The notes below the pieces were generated by a model. That model did no database searches. It worked only from the letters and a program-made list of their open reading frames with translations, and had not been told where the DNA came from. This document shows, in pieces, positions 1 through 6,502 of a DNA stretch of 52,563 bases (positions are counted from its first letter, which is position 1; every line of letters begins with the position of its first letter). The translations under genes and the position numbers were made by a program. This DNA comes from Bacteroides sp. CAG:709. GTDB taxonomy: Bacteria; Bacteroidota; Bacteroidia; Bacteroidales; UBA932. Location: NCBI GenBank assembly GCA_000434935.1, contig FR882208.1:125591-178153 (forward strand). The letters run 5' to 3'.

Positions 1-4
1 CGAG

Positions 5-42
5 CATGCCAAGTCCCATGTTTTTTCATGAGACTTGGCATG
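5..42. repeat. Long perfect-arm hairpin at window edge
   Basis: Positions 5-15 pair perfectly with 32-42 (11 bp). After one C/A mismatch, CATG at 17-20 pairs with CATG at 27-30, leaving a TTTTTT loop. No T-run follows on the + strand, so it is a poor intrinsic terminator for a gene entering from the left, although the left context is cut off. It could be a terminator stem, a protein-binding site or one arm of a larger inverted repeat. Only the pairing is certain. Confidence 0.6.
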
Positions 43-168
43 GACAAATTTCCACAAAGCACAGTTAATCAATCAGTTATAGAAATCATACTCTGCCAAC
101 TTGTTCAATTTAAAGTACTACCCTCTACGGTTTCCGAATTAGAATCAGGACTATTTGGCGCCGCCTAT

Positions 169-197
169 TTTGCAGAAACGAAAAATTATTATATTTG
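169..197 (+). promoter_or_regulatory. Candidate promoter of the fimbrial operon
   Basis: TATATTTG at 190-197 matches the Bacteroidota -7 consensus TAnnTTTG exactly. TTTG at 169-172 could serve as the -33 box, but the 17-base spacing is shorter than the usual 19-21. It would start transcription near 204 and leave a leader of about 110 bases before the GTG at 314. The rest of 43-313 shows no other convincing feature. Confidence 0.4.
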
Positions 198-313
198 CGA
201 ACTAGAAAAGATGTTTTGAGAGACTTGCCTATAGTTTGGAAATTTTTCAGGAGATTTCTAAACCATATGGGGCGGGTTGTGTCTAAACTGGGATGATTGT
301 TTAGAACAGTTAA

Positions 314-1291
314 GTGAAAAAGGCAGAGATATACATCGTGGTCACATTGGCCATGTTTTTCTCTACGCGCGTTCTTTTGGCCCAAAATGACGGGTCAGGG
401 CGTTCGGGCTCTGACGTAACCGCAAGCGCAAGCGCAACCGCAAACGTAACCGCAGCCAAAACAAAAACCACAACTGCAACCACGACCAAAGCCAAAAGCG
501 CTGCCGCGAAAGTCTCTGACCGAATCACGGGCATCGACCGCTGGAGCTTCAGGGCCAATGCATTGGAACTGCTCTGCACCGTACCTAATTTCAATGTGGA
601 ATTCGACGTTTCTTCGTCACCATACAACCGCTGGTCTCTGGGACTCACTGCCAAATACAATTGGGACACATGGCACAGCGTACCGCCGACATTGGTCTTC
701 AATATGTTCGAAATACGCCCGGAATTCCGTAAATGGTTCAGGATGAAGCCGAAAGAAGGGAACGACAAGCCGACAAGGGAGAGGGTGTTCTTCCTGGGAG
801 GCTACGCAAGCGGCGGCACATACTCCATCAAACCGGGCAAATATGGCATCCAGGGACCGCTTTTCGGAGCAGGAGCATTGTTCGGATATGACTTTCCGCT
901 TTATACATACAGGCATTTCGCCATTGACTTCGAACTTGGCGTGGCTGCAGGACTCGCTGTGACATCCTATGACGGATACACGATGAACCGCAGCAATACG
1001 GATTACATCGAAGCGCAGGGCAAATCCAAGGGATGGCATCTGTGCCCGTTCCCTGTACTCTCGGAACTCAAGGCTTGCTTCGTATTCAGGACATTGTCCA
1101 TCAAGGAGAAATACAAGAAAGTCGACTCGCAGAAACTGATTCTGAAGCAGGAGGCGGAAGAAGCCAAGAGGCTTGCAGCCGAGCAGAAGGCCGAAAAGAT
1201 AGCGGAAAGGAAGGCAGAGAAGAAAGCAGAGAAGAAGGCGAGGAAGAAAGCAGAAGGGAAAGCAGAAAAAGAACAGGAGGTAGCCGGATGA
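314..1291 (+). CDS. DUF3575 outer-membrane protein with Lys/Ala-rich tail
   Basis: The start is GTG, giving a good signal peptide (residues 1-23, ending LLAQ). Residues about 35-67 are a low-complexity Ser/Ala/Thr/Lys stretch. Residues about 76-260 resemble DUF3575, a probable small outer-membrane barrel found in Bacteroidales fimbrial loci; the motif around FRANALELL and the FRKWF segment support this. The last 60 residues are a Lys/Ala/Glu-rich predicted long helix, which is unusual for the family and could cross the periplasm or bind peptidoglycan. The stop codon overlaps the next start (ATGA), so the two genes are translationally coupled. It is the first gene of the surface locus. A role in anchoring or assembling fimbriae is inferred from position only. 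Confidence 0.75.
   Translation: MKKAEIYIVVTLAMFFSTRVLLAQNDGSGRSGSDVTASASATANVTAAKTKTTTATTTKAKSAAAKVSDRITGIDRWSFRANALELLCTVPNFNVEFDVSSSPYNRWSLGLTAKYNWDTWHSVPPTLVFNMFEIRPEFRKWFRMKPKEGNDKPTRERVFFLGGYASGGTYSIKPGKYGIQGPLFGAGALFGYDFPLYTYRHFAIDFELGVAAGLAVTSYDGYTMNRSNTDYIEAQGKSKGWHLCPFPVLSELKACFVFRTLSIKEKYKKVDSQKLILKQEAEEAKRLAAEQKAEKIAERKAEKKAEKKARKKAEGKAEKEQEVAG
1275..1280 (+). promoter_or_regulatory. Strong ribosome binding site AGGAGG
   Basis: AGGAGG lies 7 bases before the ATG at 1288. Clear Shine-Dalgarno sites are uncommon in Bacteroidota. This one lies inside the end of the preceding gene and decides the start of the DUF5119 gene, rejecting the longer in-frame extension back to 1033 that overlaps the DUF3575 gene. 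Confidence 0.65.
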
Positions 1292-2373
1292 AACGAATTA
1301 TGACAAACCTCATTGCGGCAACTCTCTTTTTCTTCGCAATGATGACTCAATCCTGCGTCAGACTGGATTTGAAAACCGCTGACGACACCTCGGATGAAGC
1401 CGAGATCGGATTCGACATTGCCTGGGACAAAGTTTCAGGTACGGCACTCCCCGATTCGGTATACATCGCCATGAACAAGGTCTCGGACATCCTTAAATAT
1501 TCTTACGAAACGGACTCCAAAGGGGCATTCCTGCCTTACACCATAGAAAAGGACGACACCGTGGTCACCCACCGCGAATATGCTGAATATGGTCACTATG
1601 TAATGCTGGCATATCATTGTGACAAAGACAATTACACACTTTCAGGAGCACAGCGCTTCATGAAGGACAAGACCATTTCGGTGAGAGATTTCAAGGCGAC
1701 GGTGAAGGACTTGCCGGAAGAAGAACTGACAGCCATGAGGGGCGATTCGAAAATTGACTTCAATTCGGCTTACCGTTTCATACGCACGCCAGGACCAGTC
1801 TGGGCAGCCTCACGCAAGGACAATATTTCCGACACGAGGGAAAACACCTTCCGCTTCTTCATGGAGCCGCTGCAGCAGAAACTCACATTTGCAGTAAAGC
1901 TGGTGCCGGAAAACGGAGTCAGCATCATATCCGTAACTGCTGAACTGTCAGGCGTTCCGGCGACTTTCTCGCTTCTAACGGGAGAAGTGGAGGAAAATGA
2001 TTTGGCAAGAGTCATCTTCGCATTGAAAAAATCTTCCTATGGTTACGAAGGCACGGCTGCGGTTCCGGGAATCCTTCCGTCAGCGAACAGCAGCCTGCGC
2101 ACCGGTCCGGGAATCCTCAGACTGAACATCACAGCCAGGAAAGATGGCGTAACCAAGGTATTGTACCCCGCAATCAATATTGGAAACAAGATAACTTCCG
2201 CATCACTGATGGAATCCGTGCCCGGGTCGGACGGACGGCGCATTGCCAAAAAAGAAGCCCGGCTGGAATTGTCGGAAGCATTGACAATAGGCGCAGACAG
2301 TTTCAGCAGCGAAGGCGGGAACGACGGCGTAAAAGATTGGTTTGACAGCGGTTACATTGACATTGAAGTATAA
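1288..2373 (+). CDS. DUF5119 (FimB/Mfa2-like) surface lipoprotein
   Basis: This 361-residue protein starts at ATG 1288, overlapping the previous stop by 4 bases. A hydrophobic signal ends in a lipobox-like MTQSC with Cys23. The body resembles DUF5119 proteins, which sit beside fimbrillin and DUF3575 genes in Bacteroidales and are thought to be minor or anchor subunits like FimB/Mfa2. It is followed by 157 bases holding a repeat element; without that insert its TAA would lie only a few bases before the next start. Cell-surface anchoring is inferred from the lipobox and neighbours. No catalytic motif is seen. Confidence 0.7.
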   Translation: MKRIMTNLIAATLFFFAMMTQSCVRLDLKTADDTSDEAEIGFDIAWDKVSGTALPDSVYIAMNKVSDILKYSYETDSKGAFLPYTIEKDDTVVTHREYAEYGHYVMLAYHCDKDNYTLSGAQRFMKDKTISVRDFKATVKDLPEEELTAMRGDSKIDFNSAYRFIRTPGPVWAASRKDNISDTRENTFRFFMEPLQQKLTFAVKLVPENGVSIISVTAELSGVPATFSLLTGEVEENDLARVIFALKKSSYGYEGTAAVPGILPSANSSLRTGPGILRLNITARKDGVTKVLYPAINIGNKITSASLMESVPGSDGRRIAKKEARLELSEALTIGADSFSSEGGNDGVKDWFDSGYIDIEV

Positions 2374-2384
2374 AAATTGAAAAA
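2364..2384 (+). repeat. 21-bp direct repeat, left copy
   Basis: This segment is identical to 2518-2538. It contains the TAA stop of the DUF5119 gene (2371-2373) and a TTG (2377-2379) equivalent to the start codon of the next gene. It flanks repeat-element copy 1 and looks like a target duplication made at insertion. Confidence 0.85.
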
Positions 2385-2385
2385 A

Positions 2386-2517
2386 TTACGGCTCATAGAG
2401 CCCGAGAGGGCGAAGGTAAGTCCCTTCCCCGAGGGGAGGGATTAGGGTGAGGGTAACGTGAAAAACGTGCGTTGGGCTTACAGCCTTCGGACGAGTGACA
2501 ACTTGAGAAACTTGAGA
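2386..2517 (+). mobile_element. Interspersed structured repeat, copy 1 (truncated)
   Basis: This is the shortest of three copies. It reads in the sense orientation, opposite on the chromosome to copies 2 and 3. It lacks the outer left inverted end and has an internal deletion near the right end, but keeps the GCCC-GAGA-GGGC hairpin, the CCCTTCCCC/GGGGAGGG hairpin, the AACG...CGTT arms and the end GAAACTTGAG. A 21-bp direct repeat flanks it. It sits between the DUF5119 gene and the first fimbrillin, 13 bases before the latter's TTG start. No coding potential of note: the upstream TTG copy at 2377 would give only a 22-residue peptide. Confidence 0.8.
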
Positions 2518-2538
2518 TGAAGTATAAAAATTGAAAAA
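2518..2538 (+). repeat. 21-bp direct repeat, right copy
   Basis: This is the second copy of 2364-2384. It includes the functional TTG start (2531) of the first fimbrillin gene, so the duplication rebuilt the start region after the insertion. Confidence 0.85.
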
Positions 2539-3715
2539 GACACTGCTCATACCCGCATTGTTGGTAATTTTCGCATCCTGCCAGAACTCCTGGCGAGGTG
2601 TGACGGACGGCGATTTCGACGATTTCGGCGGTGGGGAGCCCGTGCCTGTCCTTGTCGGCGTCGGCAATTCGGGCCTGTCATATACCAGTGGCAGCGGGGC
2701 TGTGGATAATGCCGACGGCAGGCAATGGGCCAATGTCAATATATATGTGTATGCTTTCAACCGCGACGGTTCATCATTCGCGAGCACCGCAGTTTCCGGA
2801 AACGGCTGTCTGATAGACGCTTCCGTGGACAATTCCAGATGGACAGCCGGAAGGAAGGCTTATTATGACGGTTCCGACGGCTACCTGACATGGGCGGATT
2901 CGGAGAAGGAAGTGTATTATCCGAATGGCCGCGAAATCTATGATTTCCATGCGTATTACATTGATAATCTGAACATTCCGCAGACAGCCGTACAACGCAG
3001 CAAGGACAAGATAACATTGCCGGTCACGATAGACGGAAGCATGGACCTGATGACCGGAAAGGCGCCGCTGAAGGACGACGTCTTCAAGGGAACATTGTAT
3101 TCCGAAACGGAAAAATCACTCATACGGAAATACGCATTCAGTTCATATACAGCCAGAAGGAACATCAATCCGCGGCTGGAATTCGTCCACCATCTGACAC
3201 GACTGAGATTCGAGATTTATCCGGCATCCGACGGTTCCAACACCGTAATGGTGAATTCCATAACAGTGAAATCCAAGACATCCGGGACATTCACGGTCGT
3301 GAGCCGCGACGAATCGAAACTGGGTGTGGACTTCTCATCTGACAAGAATTACAGAGAACTCAGCCTGAGGGAACGGGACGGCAGTGCATTGAAACAGGAT
3401 ACGTATCATACTGATTATCAGGGAGATTTTACGGACGTGCTTTACGAACGGCCTCATGTCCAGGTCGGCGGCTCTTTGCTGGTGGCGCCTGACACGGAAT
3501 ATGAAGTAAACATGGAAATGAAAGAAGTGAAGGGGCAGACATATCATACCAAGTCCTCTTTCACCATCCGTTCCGCATCCGGATTCCAGGCAGGAAGCCA
3601 ATATTTGGTGAGACTTTCGATTTACGGAATGATGGACATCAGACCGAATGTGGCAGTCGAGCCATGGGGCACGGGAGGAAGCATAATATTGGACGAAGAA
3701 GATAAATTGAAATAA
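2531..3715 (+). CDS. Fimbrillin family lipoprotein 1
   Basis: The 394-residue product starts at TTG, inside the direct repeat at 2518-2538. A lipoprotein signal ends at Cys17 (VIFASC). The body has fimbrillin features: a PVLVGV strand soon after the lipobox, a middle EFVHHLTRLRFEI segment matching the conserved H-x-L-x-R-x-x-F of Mfa/FimA-like subunits, and a final EPWGTGG, the typical C-terminal motif. Such proteins are exported as lipoproteins and may be assembled into type V pili after gingipain-like cleavage. It is the first of three tandem paralogues, which share domain layout but little sequence. Whether it is a stalk or tip subunit cannot be told. Confidence 0.82.
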   Translation: MKKTLLIPALLVIFASCQNSWRGVTDGDFDDFGGGEPVPVLVGVGNSGLSYTSGSGAVDNADGRQWANVNIYVYAFNRDGSSFASTAVSGNGCLIDASVDNSRWTAGRKAYYDGSDGYLTWADSEKEVYYPNGREIYDFHAYYIDNLNIPQTAVQRSKDKITLPVTIDGSMDLMTGKAPLKDDVFKGTLYSETEKSLIRKYAFSSYTARRNINPRLEFVHHLTRLRFEIYPASDGSNTVMVNSITVKSKTSGTFTVVSRDESKLGVDFSSDKNYRELSLRERDGSALKQDTYHTDYQGDFTDVLYERPHVQVGGSLLVAPDTEYEVNMEMKEVKGQTYHTKSSFTIRSASGFQAGSQYLVRLSIYGMMDIRPNVAVEPWGTGGSIILDEEDKLK

Positions 3716-3741
3716 TATAACAACTTTAAAATCAAACGTTT

Positions 3742-4857
3742 ATGAAAAAGTATCAATTATTCGCGGCTGCTGCCATCGTAGCGTTGGCATCCTGCACGAA
3801 AAACGGACAGACCACTACTCCGGAAATTACGGATCCGCTTGAAGACGGGAAGCCTGTCCCGGTACTCTTCTCTGCAGCATCACCGAAACTCCAGGTGAAA
3901 TCCGTGGGCGCAGTAGACAAGGCCTGGAACAGCCAGGAACTGAAAATCTACGGCTATGACAGGACCGTCACCGATTTCACCCAGGCTGCATTCATTGACA
4001 ATGTAAGCGCTACCGCACCGGCTGACGGCAACAATGGAGCAATCGCAGTCCTCAATCCGGCTTACGACAATGAGCCGTTCTACTATGTTACCGGAAAGAA
4101 TTACGATTTTTACGGATATCACATTGACGATGCCGCTACCGGAGAGCCTGTAAAGACTGCCGCTTCCGTAGCAGTTCCATTCGAAATCAATGGTTCACAG
4201 GACCTTATGCTTGCAAAAGCTGACCAGAAAACTGACATTGACGCAGCCGGCAAGACTGACGAGGTAAGCGTGGACAAGGCATACAGCGCATTCGCCGCAC
4301 GTCGCGGAGTACAGCCTAACCTCCTGTTCAAACACCAGCTTGCAAGATTCACTTTCGAAATCGTGGCAGGTTCAGAAGCAGGCAGCAACATCTTTGTTAC
4401 AGGCATCGGAGTAGAATCCAAATTCAAGGGCAATCTCACCGTGGTGGGCGCAAATACCGGCATTACTGATGTCGTTGAAGAGACAGCAAGGCTCGCTCTC
4501 CAGGAAAAAGGCGGCAACGGCATCCAGGCTCTCACAGAGGTGAAACCAGACGCTTACGTAGCAGGAAAGACCAACTACAAGGCTATCGGTGAGAGCGTTA
4601 TGGTAATCCCTGGCGAGGAAAGCTACAAGATTTATGTAAGCACCCGTCAGGATGGCGTGAGCACAGAGATTGCCCCGCAGGAATGGACCTTGAACATTGC
4701 CAATATCGAAAACGCTCCGGAGGGCGCGACCAAATTCGAGGCAGGCTATTCTTACAAGATCAAGATTGTCATCTACGGTCTCGAAGAGGTCAAGATTACT
4801 GCTGAACTTGAGGATTGGAAAGATGGCGGTTCTACCACTATCGATCCGGATTTGTAG
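3742..4857 (+). CDS. Fimbrillin family lipoprotein 2
   Basis: This 371-residue protein has an ATG start and a lipobox LASC with Cys18. It carries the conserved PVLFSA strand, a FKHQLARFTFEI segment in the middle and LEDWKDGGSTTI at the end, all fimbrillin hallmarks (Mfa-like family). It follows fimbrillin 1 after 26 bases and precedes fimbrillin 3 after 8, so the three are probably cotranscribed. Codon use is biased to GCA/GCC and GTA, which may hint at high expression and a major-subunit role; this is inference. Confidence 0.85.
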   Translation: MKKYQLFAAAAIVALASCTKNGQTTTPEITDPLEDGKPVPVLFSAASPKLQVKSVGAVDKAWNSQELKIYGYDRTVTDFTQAAFIDNVSATAPADGNNGAIAVLNPAYDNEPFYYVTGKNYDFYGYHIDDAATGEPVKTAASVAVPFEINGSQDLMLAKADQKTDIDAAGKTDEVSVDKAYSAFAARRGVQPNLLFKHQLARFTFEIVAGSEAGSNIFVTGIGVESKFKGNLTVVGANTGITDVVEETARLALQEKGGNGIQALTEVKPDAYVAGKTNYKAIGESVMVIPGEESYKIYVSTRQDGVSTEIAPQEWTLNIANIENAPEGATKFEAGYSYKIKIVIYGLEEVKITAELEDWKDGGSTTIDPDL

Positions 4858-4865
4858 TATTAATT

Positions 4866-5933
4866 ATGAGAAAATACATTTATACAATCGCATTGGCGGT
4901 GATCACTTTCGCGGGCTGCGGCAAGCAAGGTCCTGAGGACGAGAACGCATGGATTCATGACGAAAGCCGTCAGGTTCCCGTGCTTTTCGGCTCCGCGACC
5001 AACATTGACGCCACCACCAAAGCCATACAGAACGGACTCGTCACCGGAAGCGTGATGAACACCCTCGACGTGGGCGTAGTCGGTGTGGCCGAAAAGCAGA
5101 GCGACGCGACTCCTGTCACATGGAGCACCGACCTCGACGGCTCCATACTCATTGACAATCTGGGAGTTACGACCACTTCCACAGGCGCGGTGATCTTCTC
5201 GCCGAAGATTTACTACCCGTTCGGAAACAAGTACGCATACTCGTTCTACAGCTACTATCCGTACAAGAATTCCGATGGGCAGACTGCCGCTGTCAATGAC
5301 GGTGCATACCGCCTCACCTACAAGCTCGGCAACACGGACATCCTCTGGGCCAGTTCCGTAGCCGAGGACTACAATGGCTTAACAGGCTACAACGCAGCTT
5401 ATTGCCGCGCCGTAAAACTCGACGGCGTCGATTCCCAATACTATCCGAAGCTCCAGTACCGCCATCTCCTGACGGCGCTCGTGTTCCGCATAGTGGGAAA
5501 GGACAATGATATCGAGAATTATGATGTAAAGGTGACCGGAATGCAGATTACCAACACGTCTTCCACGGCATCACTCTGTATCGCGGACAGCAAGGGAGAG
5601 CAGTCAGGTGTGCTTACCGGCAGTGAAGATGGCGGAAGCATCGGTTTCACAGACCTCGACGTGGCTCCTACAACCAAGGAATCAGACCTCTGCACTATCT
5701 TGGCGATGCCTGCAAGGAATTACACGTCAGCCATCACGCTCACTGTAGACGGCGCCAACAAGAGCACTGTCGAAATTCCGCTCGGAAGCACTGACGGCCG
5801 CACGAAATACGATGCCGGCTACATCTACTATTTCACTGTAACAATCAACAATCCGCAGGAAATCACCATCGTGGAGACCGGACTGACGGAATGGATACCC
5901 GGAACCAATCCTACCCCGGGCAAAGAAATCTGA
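4866..5933 (+). CDS. Fimbrillin family lipoprotein 3
   Basis: The start chosen is ATG 4866, which gives a compact lipoprotein signal ending FAGC (Cys18); the longer reading from 4815 overlaps the previous gene and spoils the signal. The 355-residue body has PVLFGSA after the lipobox, many Tyr/Ser-rich strands, a YRHLLTALVFRI segment matching the fimbrillin core, and a GLTEWIPGTNP end in place of the common W-x-x-GG. It is the third tandem fimbrillin-like subunit. The changed C terminus could mark a tip or capping subunit, but that is speculative. Confidence 0.82.
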   Translation: MRKYIYTIALAVITFAGCGKQGPEDENAWIHDESRQVPVLFGSATNIDATTKAIQNGLVTGSVMNTLDVGVVGVAEKQSDATPVTWSTDLDGSILIDNLGVTTTSTGAVIFSPKIYYPFGNKYAYSFYSYYPYKNSDGQTAAVNDGAYRLTYKLGNTDILWASSVAEDYNGLTGYNAAYCRAVKLDGVDSQYYPKLQYRHLLTALVFRIVGKDNDIENYDVKVTGMQITNTSSTASLCIADSKGEQSGVLTGSEDGGSIGFTDLDVAPTTKESDLCTILAMPARNYTSAITLTVDGANKSTVEIPLGSTDGRTKYDAGYIYYFTVTINNPQEITIVETGLTEWIPGTNPTPGKEI

Positions 5934-5944
5934 TATTGGGACAG

Positions 5945-6502
5945 TTGAAAAAATATCTGATAGCATCCGCCGTGTTGCTCGGAGTCATGATAGGCTTCGG
6001 GCAACGCGCTGATGCTCAACAAATTGCCATACATTCCAATGCATTGAACGACATCCTGCTGACTCCCGACCTGGGGTTGGAAATGGTGACCGGCGAGCAC
6101 AGTTCGCTGTCGCTAGATGTCTTCGGGCATTGGAAACCTTATGGCATTGACTCGAAACTTATTGCGGCGCAGCCTCAATTCAGGTGGTGGCTGGGCGGCA
6201 GGCCTCTCGTGAGGGAATTTCTGGGCATTGCAGGATTGTTCAGCAAGTATGACATGACCATCGGCGACCGGAGCTACAAGGGCATTGCCGGAGGCGTAGG
6301 TCTGACCGGCGGGTACGTGCTTTCGCTGGGACATCGCTGGGGGCTGGAGTTTTCGGGCGGCCTCGGAGTGGTCGGATTCGGACAGCGACGCGCCAGCCGT
6401 TACGACGATTTCGGTGACTTGGACGGCGACACCCACAACTCGAAAGGCTATAAGCTGATGCCGATGAATCTCGGCGTAACTTTCATATACATAATAAGAT
6501 AG
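5945..6502 (+). CDS. DUF3575 outer-membrane protein
   Basis: This 185-residue protein starts at TTG 5945, followed by AAA AAA as in the first fimbrillin gene; an in-frame TTG at 5936 is also possible. The signal peptide ends near GQRADAQ. The mature part is a classic DUF3575 barrel: IHSNALNDILLTPDLGLE, then FRWWLGGRP, then alternating Gly/aromatic strands ending IYIIR. It lies 11 bases after fimbrillin 3 and its TAG is immediately followed by the next ATG. DUF3575 genes recur in fimbrillin clusters and may form the outer-membrane platform, although the function is not established. Confidence 0.8.
   Translation: MKKYLIASAVLLGVMIGFGQRADAQQIAIHSNALNDILLTPDLGLEMVTGEHSSLSLDVFGHWKPYGIDSKLIAAQPQFRWWLGGRPLVREFLGIAGLFSKYDMTIGDRSYKGIAGGVGLTGGYVLSLGHRWGLEFSGGLGVVGFGQRRASRYDDFGDLDGDTHNSKGYKLMPMNLGVTFIYIIR

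Noticed and set aside
28..219. 63-codon + strand ORF before the fimbrial operon
   Set aside because: It has no signal or known motif, begins inside the hairpin at 5-42 and overlaps the promoter-like site at 169-197. It looks like chance coding.
1..313. Invertible promoter for phase-variable fimbriae
   Set aside because: No pair of spaced inverted repeats bounding the promoter and no nearby site-specific recombinase gene was found in the window.
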